DNA of 10,766 nucleotides from JALYSX01 sp036510515. Lineage in GTDB: Bacteria > Vulcanimicrobiota > Vulcanimicrobiia > Vulcanimicrobiales > Vulcanimicrobiaceae. Shown here piece after piece: positions 1-6,420 of the stretch (positions within the stretch are counted from its first letter, which is position 1; each line of letters opens with the position of its first letter). The stretch is taken from NCBI GenBank assembly GCA_036510515.1, contig DATCDS010000098.1:1-10766 (forward strand), given 5' to 3'. A program made the translations under genes and the position numbers. Below the pieces are notes generated by a model. It worked only from the letters and a program-made list of their open reading frames with translations, had not been told where the DNA came from and made no database searches.

Positions 1-605
1 CGGGTGGCGTCCAACGCGCCGTAGCAGCGCTGGATAGCCGGCCAATCGCGCGCTTCGATGGGGGACGCCGCGACGCGTTCGTCGGAGAGGCCGTCGGCGC
101 GCAAGGAAATCTGGCGTGACGGCAGTTCGATGAAACCCAGCGTCGCGTAGAACGCCGGCTTGATATCGGAGAAAAGATAGGCGATGTCGTCGCCGGCGGC
201 GCGTCCTCGATCGCAGATCGTGGCCAGCATCGCGCTAGCATAGCCGCGTCCGCGCAGTTCTGGCCGGGTGAAGACCGCTCCCAGGCCGACCGCGCGCAGA
301 CGCTTCCCCTTGTATCGCACGGTTCGTTCGTAGCGTTTGCACGATGCCACCAACGTATCGCCGTCAAAACATCCCAGCGTGCGATAGGAGCGCGATCCGT
401 ATGCGGATCCGGCGATCTCGGTGGTTTGGCGTATGTAGGTTGCAAGGTCTCGGCGCCCAGCCCACAAGCCGGCACTCTCGGGCAGCACGCGCGTGCCGAA
501 TTCTTTCGCGTTGAGTTCTACCAGACGAAGGCTCACTAGGAGCTTGTCGGACTTGGGCACGTTTCCGTCTTCAAGGCGCTTTTCCCCGAATGCTTCGTTG
601 CTCAT
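1..605 (-). CDS. GNAT family N-acetyltransferase (partial, C-terminus off the left edge)
   Basis: The reading frame is open from an ATG at 605 to the window edge, 201 codons, with no stop. Family assignment rests on the GNAT acetyl-CoA binding motif A at about residues 105-127 (AVGLGAVFTRPELRGRGYAS), with the diagnostic V-x-P-x-x-R-G-R-G-Y core. A motif-B-like stretch follows (IAYLFSDIKPAFYATLGF, about 141-158), where the family pattern is a strand, then FY, then lGF. A further region past residue 160 suggests a second domain, as in two-domain GNATs. The acyl acceptor cannot be read from sequence. The first 23 residues from the ATG at 605 are encoded by the inverted-repeat element at 536-703. 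The ancestral start is more likely the GTG at 534-536 (VSLRLVELNAKEF...). It is the last gene of the minus-strand unit behind the helicase. I am confident of the family and unsure of the start. Confidence 0.85.
   Translation of the reverse strand, partial: MSNEAFGEKRLEDGNVPKSDKLLVSLRLVELNAKEFGTRVLPESAGLWAGRRDLATYIRQTTEIAGSAYGSRSYRTLGCFDGDTLVASCKRYERTVRYKGKRLRAVGLGAVFTRPELRGRGYASAMLATICDRGRAAGDDIAYLFSDIKPAFYATLGFIELPSRQISLRADGLSDERVAASPIEARDWPAIQRCYGALDAT
536..558 (+). repeat. Left terminal inverted repeat of the fold-back element
   Basis: This 23-bp arm is the reverse complement of 681-703 with one mismatch (T here, C in the other arm, at the ninth base). Its outer CTAG contains the G of the candidate GTG start (minus strand, 536-534) of the acetyltransferase. 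Confidence 0.8.
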
Positions 606-611
606 CAGTCA

Positions 612-627
612 CGAAGCCGCGGCTTCG
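612..627. repeat. 16-bp perfect palindrome inside the element
   Basis: CGAAGCCG followed by CGGCTTCG reads identically on both strands. It lies just upstream (on the minus strand) of the ATG at 605, so on a read-through transcript it could form a compact stem near that start codon. No U-run follows it in either direction, so an intrinsic terminator is unlikely. Confidence 0.6.
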
Positions 628-680
628 CTCCTTCTTCGCGCCTCGCCTCCGAACAAAAACCGCACTTGAATCCAAAAACG

Positions 681-703
681 GCCCAAGTCCGACAGGCTCC
701 TAG
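681..703 (-). repeat. Right terminal inverted repeat of the fold-back element
   Basis: This is the partner of 536-558, matching at 22 of 23 bases. Its outer CTAG supplies the TAG stop codon (minus strand, 702-700) of the helicase gene, so the element abuts that gene without disrupting it. Confidence 0.8.
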
Positions 704-2787
704 CGCGCCGTTCGGAGCCCTTCGAGAAACTCCGGCGCGGTCGCGCCTCGGGTTGGGCGGCCGAACGCCGTGACCAAGACCGAGACGCGTGCGCGCCGCA
801 TCGCGTAGGTAAACGCGCGACGCTCCTCTTCGTTGTACCGCTCGCGCGCCTTGGTCTTATAGAGGTAGAACGAGAATTTGGCGGTGCGCGCGGCCCTTGC
901 GTCGCCGACGTTATCCTTGGCCACCATCCCCAAGCTCGGGCTGTACAAGAACGAATCCGGGACGTACCAGCGCGGAAAGGCGCCGGGCCGGGCGTTGGGC
1001 ACCACGACGTGGTCGAAGGCTCGGCCGCGTACCGCATCGACCGACGCCAGCAAGACCGCGTCGGCATCGGCGACGGGTTCGCACGACTCGAGATCGCTCT
1101 GCGCGCGCAGCTCGACATCGGCCAAGAAATCTCCCAGACGCCCCTCTGGCTCGCGCCGCGCGAATGCCTCGATGGCGCCGAGCAGGCGTTGCAGCACCAG
1201 CGTTTGCGTCAGGCCGCGCGCGGTTTGCGAGCCGCCCAGGCTCGCGAGCCCCTCGCTCCAGACCACTCGCGCGAGATCGGGAAGGGGCAGGTGCTTCGAG
1301 ACCTCAAGCCAGCCGGCACGCAGACGCCGGAAGCGTTCGACGCGTTCGCGCGCCGTCGCTGAAAGATGTGCGTCGGCGTCGCCGCGCAGCACGTTCCAAC
1401 CCAAGCGCAAGTCGCGCTTGGGATCGAACCGCGACGCGCGCGCTTGGCCGGGAACCTCGTCATCGAGAAACAGGAGCGCCTGGGCGTCGGGCGGCTCGCC
1501 GCACAGCGTTACCAGCGAAGTGTCGGAGAGGGCCATCGCCGGCGCGCAGAGCGTGCGCAAAACGAAGTCGTGGCGAAACGGATCGTGAACGTTCCAAAGC
1601 AGTGCGAGCGCGTCGAGGGCGCGAGGATCTTCGTAGAGGTTGGCGTCGCCGGCGATCTGCACGGGGACGTTACGCGCGAGCAGGGCTTCTACGTAGATGC
1701 CGACGGCGCGCGCCGAACGAAACAGCACGGCGATCTCCCGCGCGGGGGTTCCGTCGCGCAAACGCGCCGCGATCGTATCGGCGATGAAGCGCGCCTCGTC
1801 GGCCTGGCTGTCGGCGCGATGGAGATCGAGCGTTGCGGGCCCGCGTCGGCGCGTTTCCAGCGCGACGCGTTCCTTGGCCACGCCGAACGCGCGGTCGGGA
1901 CGCGCGCCGCGAAACGTGGCCGTCGCTGCGTCGGGGTCTCCCGCCAACGTCACGCCGTCGAGCTCGGGCCCGAACAGCGCGGTCAGCAATCCGATTTCGC
2001 CGAGCGTTAGGTCCTGCGCCTCATCGACGAAGGCCGCCGAGAAATCGTCGCGCCGCGCGGCGCGAAATGCCGCATCGCCGGTCAAGAGGTCCGTCGCTTG
2101 AGCGACCGCGTCCCGCGGCGCGAGCAAACCCAGACGCGCTTGTGCGTCGACGTAGCCGCGATACAGTTTTGCCAGGATTTTAGCTAAATGCGTTTCGTTG
2201 CGAAACTGCCGCACGAGTTCCGCGGCATCGGCGTCGAGCGAATCGCGGTAAACGTCCTTCGTGTAATACAACAGGTCCGGCGACGCGAGATTGGGCGGCT
2301 TGGAATAAAAAGAGGTCGCACCGACGTGCGCGGTTTGCAGGAAGGCTTCCGGAGAGATACGCGCATCGCGCAACTTGCAGATCAGGCGGAAAGCGGCCTC
2401 AAGAAACCGTCGCGGCATGCGTAAGCCCGGTACCTCGGGCTCCAGGGAGCCGTCGGCGAACTCCGGCCACGCCAGCGATAGCAGCGGTTCGGCGACCTCG
2501 AAGAAGAGCGCCTGGGTCGCGACCTCGTCGACGATCTGCGCGACGGCGTGCGCCTGGGTCGATTCGAACGCGCGGATCAGCGAGATCGCAAAGTCGCCGA
2601 AGGTCATCGGGTCGACATCGCGCTGCGCCCCCAGCCGTTCGCGCAAAACCGCGACCGAGCTGGCGCTGGGCGCTAGCAGCAGGGGTGCTTGCGACGCACC
2701 GGTGCGGGCTGCGGCCAGGCGCGCGAGCAGTTCCTGCGTCTTGCCGGTTCCGGCCGCGCCGGCGATCGCCGTGCAGGGCGCGCTCAT
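700..2787 (-). CDS. UvrD/Rep-like superfamily 1 helicase (AddA/AdnB-like motor, no nuclease domain)
   Basis: This 695-residue protein has superfamily 1 helicase motifs in order. They are Walker A GAAGTGKT at 10-17, Walker B DEAQD at 255-259, motif III GDPDAATATFRGA at 283-295, a motif IV region near 352-380 (IAVLFRSAR, then NVPVQIAG), motif V at about 581-597 (ASVDAVRGRAFDHVVVPN) and motif VI at 653-667 (EEERRAFTYAMRRAR). In this family the motor translocates 3'-5' on single-stranded DNA using ATP. Two motif positions are atypical: the usual Gln of GDPDQ is Ala, and the motif V His (TxH) is Asp. There is no C-terminal PD-(D/E)XK domain; the adjacent upstream gene carries one. The start ATG overlaps the stop of that gene by four bases, which argues for translational coupling and a common complex. 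The stop codon lies in the CTAG end of the fold-back element. The motor assignment is firm; the exact recombination pathway is inferred. Confidence 0.88.
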   Translation of the reverse strand: MSAPCTAIAGAAGTGKTQELLARLAAARTGASQAPLLLAPSASSVAVLRERLGAQRDVDPMTFGDFAISLIRAFESTQAHAVAQIVDEVATQALFFEVAEPLLSLAWPEFADGSLEPEVPGLRMPRRFLEAAFRLICKLRDARISPEAFLQTAHVGATSFYSKPPNLASPDLLYYTKDVYRDSLDADAAELVRQFRNETHLAKILAKLYRGYVDAQARLGLLAPRDAVAQATDLLTGDAAFRAARRDDFSAAFVDEAQDLTLGEIGLLTALFGPELDGVTLAGDPDAATATFRGARPDRAFGVAKERVALETRRRGPATLDLHRADSQADEARFIADTIAARLRDGTPAREIAVLFRSARAVGIYVEALLARNVPVQIAGDANLYEDPRALDALALLWNVHDPFRHDFVLRTLCAPAMALSDTSLVTLCGEPPDAQALLFLDDEVPGQARASRFDPKRDLRLGWNVLRGDADAHLSATARERVERFRRLRAGWLEVSKHLPLPDLARVVWSEGLASLGGSQTARGLTQTLVLQRLLGAIEAFARREPEGRLGDFLADVELRAQSDLESCEPVADADAVLLASVDAVRGRAFDHVVVPNARPGAFPRWYVPDSFLYSPSLGMVAKDNVGDARAARTAKFSFYLYKTKARERYNEEERRAFTYAMRRARVSVLVTAFGRPTRGATAPEFLEGLRTAR

Positions 2788-4079
2788 CGCCCGAACTTCT
2801 CCTCAAGCGCGGCGGGGCGATCGTTGCAGGCGTCGGCGTAGGCGCAATACGTGCATGCCGAAGGATCGTCGGTGACGGGAAAATGGGTAATCGATTCGTC
2901 GGTCAGCTCGCGACAGATCTGCGCCATCTTTGCGCGCGCCCGTTCCAGGTCGCCGATGCCGATCGTTCCGTAGGCGTCGCCGTTGCGTCGCTTGGGCTCG
3001 CTCCCCAACGGCACGACCTCGAGTTCGATCGGACGAACGTCGAGCAGGGCGTCTTTGAGCGGCACGAGCGCTAAGGTTGCGACGCGGTCCCCGGCCGCCT
3101 CGCGCGCCCAATAGTAGAACGGCAATTGAAAGTCCGAAAAACTCCGGACCTTCTCGCGATATTCCTGAGCGCTGGCGGCGATCGAACCGGTCTTGTAGTC
3201 GATGACGGTCACGCCGCCGGTCGCGTCGTCGCGGTCCAAACGATCGATGAACCCGATGAAGTCGAACCCTTCGATCTGGAGCGCGGCGGGCAGCTCGCGG
3301 CCGATGACCGTGAACGGCGAACGCTTGGCGCGTGCGACCAGCCAGGCGACGTAACGGCGTGCCGTACGCTGCGCCCGACGCAGCTGCAAGACGAACTCGA
3401 CGTGCGTCTCGAAATCCGCTCGGTGCGCCTCGAAGGCGCGGGCGACGTCGCGCGCGATTCGTTCGAGCATGACCGCTGCATCGCCGGGGTCCGGGCGCGG
3501 GAACGTTTCGTGAAAATACTCCAGCGCCGCGTGGAAGGCCGTGCCGTAGAAGGATGCGGACGAGCCCGCATCTTCGATCGCGCCGCACGAATAGCGATAG
3601 AACCACTTGCGCGGACATTCGGCGTACGCGTTGAGCGAGGACGCGCTGAAATGCTTCTGTCGAGCGCGCATTCCGGTTCCCGGCTCGGCGCTCTGCGGTT
3701 GGGTCAAGGCGATCGCATCGTTTGCGCCCGCCGAACTTGCGGGAACGCCCTCCGGCACGTTGGGAAACGCCTCTTCGACAAGCCGCTCCAACGCCTCGTC
3801 GGGCGTTCCTTGCGACGCGACCGTCCGTAAGCGCTCGAGGTTGCGAGCGAATCCTAGCGCGGCATCACGATCGGGGGCGGGTAAGGCCAAGCGCTCGCGG
3901 CCGATGGCATCCAGGAGCGAACCGAAACGCGCCCCGACGACGGAGTACGCGGCCGCAACGTCGTGCGCCACGCCGGAGCGCGGCGATCGGAGCAAGCGAC
4001 GGACGCGCGCTTCGTCTGCGTCGCGGCTCCAAGCGAGTGCATCGGCGACGAAGGCGGCGGCGTGCGGGACGAGGTGCAT
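2784..4079 (-). CDS. PD-(D/E)XK nuclease, AddB/RecB C-terminal type with 4Fe-4S signature; possibly N-terminally truncated
   Basis: From the ATG at 4079 the protein has 431 residues; an in-frame ATG at 4187 is rejected because it would run into ubiX. Nuclease signatures are HFSASSLNAYAECPRKWFYR (143-162), GTAFHAALE with His183, GFIDRLD with Asp279, VIDYKTG with Asp294 and Lys296, and QLPFYYW with Gln318 and Tyr322. Cys155 together with Cys409, Cys412 and Cys418 (C-x2-C-x5-C) matches the iron-sulphur cluster arrangement known in AddB. It should cut DNA in concert with the downstream helicase, whose start overlaps this stop (ATGA, 2784-2787). Residues 1-50 (MHLVPHAAAFVADALAWS, then LLRSP) resemble the region just after the GIPV segment of UvrD/AddB motors, and the motor itself is absent. 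No clear ribosome binding site precedes 4079. The nuclease fold is secure; the start and completeness are not. Confidence 0.85.
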   Translation of the reverse strand: MHLVPHAAAFVADALAWSRDADEARVRRLLRSPRSGVAHDVAAAYSVVGARFGSLLDAIGRERLALPAPDRDAALGFARNLERLRTVASQGTPDEALERLVEEAFPNVPEGVPASSAGANDAIALTQPQSAEPGTGMRARQKHFSASSLNAYAECPRKWFYRYSCGAIEDAGSSASFYGTAFHAALEYFHETFPRPDPGDAAVMLERIARDVARAFEAHRADFETHVEFVLQLRRAQRTARRYVAWLVARAKRSPFTVIGRELPAALQIEGFDFIGFIDRLDRDDATGGVTVIDYKTGSIAASAQEYREKVRSFSDFQLPFYYWAREAAGDRVATLALVPLKDALLDVRPIELEVVPLGSEPKRRNGDAYGTIGIGDLERARAKMAQICRELTDESITHFPVTDDPSACTYCAYADACNDRPAALEEKFGR

Positions 4080-4141
4080 GGGTCGAGCTTGGTTTTCGTG
4101 CGCGACCAGGCGCCCCTGCCGGGTCGTCGAATCGCGCGAAG
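4080..4141. other. Divergent intergenic gap between nuclease gene and ubiX
   Basis: These 62 bases separate two genes transcribed away from each other, so promoters for both should lie here or inside the genes. I see no convincing -35/-10 pair and no strong Shine-Dalgarno for either start. The minus-strand reading frame of the nuclease stays open through this gap, and a few residues here (LVAHENQARP) could be helicase remnants. Confidence 0.4.
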
Positions 4142-4699
4142 ATGCGACGAATCGTGATCGGCATAAGCGGCGCCAGCGGCAGTGCATATGGATACATGGC
4201 GCTCCAAGCGTTGCGTGCGATCGGCGGCATCGAAGTCCATCTGATCCTGACCGACGCGGCCCGCACGACGATCTCGTTGGAGACCGATCTGGACGGCGAG
4301 GCCTTCGAAGCGCTTGCCGATGTCGTCTATCGAGACGATGATCTGGCGGCCGCCGTGTCGTCGGGGTCGTTCTTGACCGACGGCATGCTGGTGGTTCCCT
4401 GTTCGATGAAGAGCGCTGCCGCGATCGCCTATTCGTTCAACTCCAACCTGCTCGTGCGAGCTGCCGACGTCTGTTTGAAAGAGAAGCGCAAGCTGGTGCT
4501 GGTCGTACGCGAAACGCCGCTACACTTGGGGCATCTGCGCACGTTGACGCAGCTGGCCGAGATCGGTGCGACGATCTTGCCGCCGATGCCGGCGATGTAC
4601 GCCAAACCCCAAAGCGTCGACGATATCGTCGCCCACACCGTCGGCAAAGCCCTGGACCAGTTCGGCATTCCCAACGACCTCTTCAAACGCTGGAAATAG
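4142..4699 (+). CDS. ubiX: Flavin prenyltransferase UbiX (Pad1 family)
   Basis: The 185-residue product matches UbiX/Pad1 end to end and has the family's usual length. UbiX transfers a dimethylallyl group from dimethylallyl phosphate to FMN, giving the prenylated flavin used by UbiD-type decarboxylases. Visible signatures are the N-terminal Rossmann loop GISGASGSAYG (7-17), the PCSMKS loop (86-91), the highly conserved block RAADVCLKEKRKLVLVVRE (106-124) followed by TPLH, and PPMPAMYAKPQSVDDIV near the C-terminus. The ATG at 4142 puts MRRIVIGISGASG at the N-terminus exactly as expected; the frame is open further upstream, but that part is arginine-rich non-coding sequence. It stands alone on this strand, divergent from the nuclease gene and convergent with the nucleotidyltransferase gene. 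No ubiD partner is present in the window. Confidence 0.95.
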   Translation: MRRIVIGISGASGSAYGYMALQALRAIGGIEVHLILTDAARTTISLETDLDGEAFEALADVVYRDDDLAAAVSSGSFLTDGMLVVPCSMKSAAAIAYSFNSNLLVRAADVCLKEKRKLVLVVRETPLHLGHLRTLTQLAEIGATILPPMPAMYAKPQSVDDIVAHTVGKALDQFGIPNDLFKRWK

Positions 4700-4707
4700 A
4701 ATGGGGC

Positions 4708-4724
4708 GTCACGCTCGCCGTGAC
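4708..4724. terminator. Small hairpin between convergent genes, possible weak bidirectional terminator
   Basis: GTCACG at 4708-4713 and CGTGAC at 4719-4724 form a 6-bp stem with a 5-base loop (CTCGC). It lies just past the ubiX stop and over the stop codon of the opposite-strand nucleotidyltransferase gene. Position favours a shared terminator, but there is no T-tract on either side, so this is a weak call. Confidence 0.25.
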
Positions 4725-5473
4725 ACTTGCGCCAGGAGTTTCTCGGCGAGGGCGACGTCGGTTATTCGGTCGACGTTGACGGCGGTGTTGGCGTACGGCG
4801 AAACGATCGCGCGGGCTTGGACTCCCAAGATCGCGCTCGCGCGTTTCTCGGCGTCGGCGATGGATAGGCGGCCCAGCGCGAACTTGGCGAGCACGCGCCA
4901 ACCGAACAGCGAGGCGAGCGCGAGCGGATTCTTGCGGGCGGCGCCCAAGCGCTCGATCACGTTCTCGAGGGCCGTCAAGGCGCGGGGTTTGATGACGATC
5001 AAGCCGCCGCCGCAAAACGTGCCGTCGCGCAGGCGCACCCAGGTGTGCGGCACCTCGGGGAAAAGCGCGAGATGCGTGCGCTTCTCCAAACAGCCGTAGC
5101 CGATATCGGGATCGAGCCGACGCGCCCGCTCGATGAAGTCCTCGACGGCGTCTCCGGTGAGAATCGGCATGTCCGATGCGGCGACCAGTACCAGCTCGTC
5201 GGGCGGGAGCCCGGCCAATCCGTTGCGCAGGCTCTCGCGAATCTTGATGCCGTCGTTGCGCCGCTCGTCGGAACCGGCTAGCGCGGGATGGTCGTGCGAG
5301 CCGGCCGGCGCCACGGCGATGATGCGTCCGACCGAGGGCGCCTGCCGCAAACCCGCGATCGCGCGCGCGGCCAGCGTCGATCCGGCGACGCGCACGAACG
5401 CCTTATTGGGCGCGCCTGGTTCGAGCGCCGCGACGTCGTCGGGCGGCCCGCCGGCCAGAACGATCGTGACCAT
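4709..5473 (-). CDS. MobA-like NTP transferase domain protein
   Basis: This 254-residue protein has the nucleotidyltransferase (NTP_transf_3, MobA/CobY-like) pattern. VLAGG lies at 5-9, followed by NKAFVRVAGSTL at 23-34 (normally K-x-lvpv-GkpmL), then VLVAASDMPILT at 95-106 with the metal-binding Asp101. A C-terminal NTAVNVDRITDV (229-240) corresponds to the N-x-D-x-x-D segment of these enzymes. It lacks features of IspD (the MEP cytidylyltransferase), so I do not assign that step despite the ispE neighbour. The substrate (molybdopterin, cobinamide, a sugar phosphate or something else) cannot be told from sequence. The ATG at 5473 begins MVTIVLAGG and starts 5 bases after the ispE stop; a GTG at 5480-5482 overlapping that stop is the alternative. 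The two genes are probably co-transcribed. Confidence 0.8.
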   Translation of the reverse strand: MVTIVLAGGPPDDVAALEPGAPNKAFVRVAGSTLAARAIAGLRQAPSVGRIIAVAPAGSHDHPALAGSDERRNDGIKIRESLRNGLAGLPPDELVLVAASDMPILTGDAVEDFIERARRLDPDIGYGCLEKRTHLALFPEVPHTWVRLRDGTFCGGGLIVIKPRALTALENVIERLGAARKNPLALASLFGWRVLAKFALGRLSIADAEKRASAILGVQARAIVSPYANTAVNVDRITDVALAEKLLAQVSRRA

Positions 5474-5478
5474 CGGCG

Positions 5479-6360
5479 TCACGCGGGCACGCTGCCGCGC
5501 CAGGCCGCGGCTTGACGAAACCGCGTTGCGAGTCGAGCGAACTCGTCGGGCAACTGCAGGCGCGCGGAAATCTCGTCGCGTTGCGCCGCCGTGCGCGTCA
5601 GCGCGAAGACGCACGCGCCGGAGCCGGCCAACAACGGTGCGGCGGCGCCGGCCTCGGCGAGCGCGGCAAGAGCTCGTGCGACCGCCGGCTCGGCGGCGGC
5701 GACGACGTCTTGAAAATCGTTGCTCAGACAGTGGCTCATGGCGTCGAAGTCGCCGCGCTGCAGCGCGTTCAACGCGCGCAGCGTTACCGACGTATTGCGC
5801 GGTCGTGCGGGTCGCTGCGCGGCGTCGATGCGGGCGTAGGCGTCGGCCGTGCTCACGCCCACCGGCGGCTTGACGACGAGCACGTGCCAGTCCGGCAGCG
5901 CGCCGACGGCGGTAACGCGTTCCCCGGTGCCTTCTACTAAGGCTCCGGACCCGGCCAGAAAAAACGGCACGTCCGATCCGAGCGAACGCGCGATCGCGAG
6001 CCAATCGCGGTCCCCCGGGGGTCCAAACGATCCGCTCATGGCCGCGAGCAACACCGCGGCCGCATCGCTGGACCCGCCGCCCAGGCCGGCCCGCACGGGA
6101 ATGGCCTTGCGCAAGGTGATCGCAGCGTTCGGACGCGAGCCCAGCGCGTCGAAGGCCGCGAGCGCGAGGTTGTCGTCGCGCAGCGACGGCCGATCGCACT
6201 CGAAGTGAAAATTGGCGGCCGGGCTAATCTCGAACTCGTCGCAGAGGTCCAGCGGGACCATCAGACTGCGTACGCCGTGATAGCCGTCGGCGCGTGGCTC
6301 GAGCACCTCGAGCGTCAGGTTGAGCTTAGCGGGCGCCTGCAGGCGTTGTGCGGTCCTCAT
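5479..6360 (-). CDS. ispE: 4-(cytidine 5'-diphospho)-2-C-methyl-D-erythritol kinase IspE
   Basis: IspE is the GHMP-family kinase that phosphorylates the 2-hydroxyl of CDP-methylerythritol in the cytosolic MEP route to IPP and DMAPP. The 293-residue product is of normal length. Signatures are APAKLNLTLEV at 9-19 (Lys12), DGYHGVRSLM at 25-34 with the catalytic-region His28, the ATP-binding glycine loop PVRAGLGGGSSDAAAVL at 88-104, GSDVPFFLAG at 128-137 with the catalytic Asp130, and the third GHMP motif LLAGSGACVFAL at 243-254 (more often SGSG). The ATG at 6360 places the PAKLNL motif at the expected distance; upstream in-frame sequence overlaps the divergent glycosidase gene and is not IspE-like. 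It leads a two-gene unit with the nucleotidyltransferase. Confidence 0.95.
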   Translation of the reverse strand: MRTAQRLQAPAKLNLTLEVLEPRADGYHGVRSLMVPLDLCDEFEISPAANFHFECDRPSLRDDNLALAAFDALGSRPNAAITLRKAIPVRAGLGGGSSDAAAVLLAAMSGSFGPPGDRDWLAIARSLGSDVPFFLAGSGALVEGTGERVTAVGALPDWHVLVVKPPVGVSTADAYARIDAAQRPARPRNTSVTLRALNALQRGDFDAMSHCLSNDFQDVVAAAEPAVARALAALAEAGAAAPLLAGSGACVFALTRTAAQRDEISARLQLPDEFARLATRFRQAAAWRGSVPA

Positions 6361-6420
6361 GTGGGGTTTCTTGCTTCCGACGAAGGGCCGGACGCCCCTG
6401 GGGGAAACACAGAGCCGAGC
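6361..6420. other. Divergent intergenic gap between ispE and the glycosidase-like gene
   Basis: Sixty bases separate the two start codons, so promoter elements for both directions must be here or within the coding ends. I see no confident sigma-70 hexamers. A GGGGGAA run at about 6400-6406 is too far from the ATG at 6421 to be a standard ribosome binding site. Confidence 0.35.

Larger units (their letters stand above)
536..703. mobile_element. 168-bp fold-back (MITE-like) insertion with terminal inverted repeats
   Basis: The ends at 536-558 and 681-703 are inverted copies of each other and match at 22 of 23 bases. They begin CTAGGAGC and run into TGTCGGACTTGGGC. Weaker mirrored similarity continues inward (CGTTT and TTCAAG blocks on both arms) and the centre carries a perfect 16-bp palindrome at 612-627, so the unit can fold on itself. 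CTAG at 536-539 and 700-703 can be read as a 4-bp target duplication flanking a 160-bp core that starts GGAGC and ends GCTCC. Some IS5-type elements are known to duplicate YTAR/CTAG sites, so a non-autonomous derivative of such an IS is a reasonable inference. No transposase is encoded here. It lies precisely between the helicase stop and the acetyltransferase frame. Confidence 0.65.

Noticed and set aside
609..1118. A 169-codon minus-strand frame reading from the helicase gene into the fold-back element
   Set aside because: It is an out-of-frame shadow of the helicase; its last residues are translated from the repeat and have no independent support.
3722..4141. A 140-residue N-terminal extension of UbiX
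   Set aside because: It is arginine-rich and antisense to the nuclease gene; UbiX homology starts exactly at MRRIVIGISG from 4142.
4080..4187. A 36-residue extension of the nuclease from an ATG at 4187
   Set aside because: It would overlap the ubiX start region on the other strand, and its translation looks non-coding except perhaps the last few residues.
6205..6420. A 72-residue N-terminal extension of the glycosidase-like protein
   Set aside because: The extension is antisense to the N-terminus of ispE, which carries invariant motifs; the ATG at 6421 gives a clean divergent arrangement.
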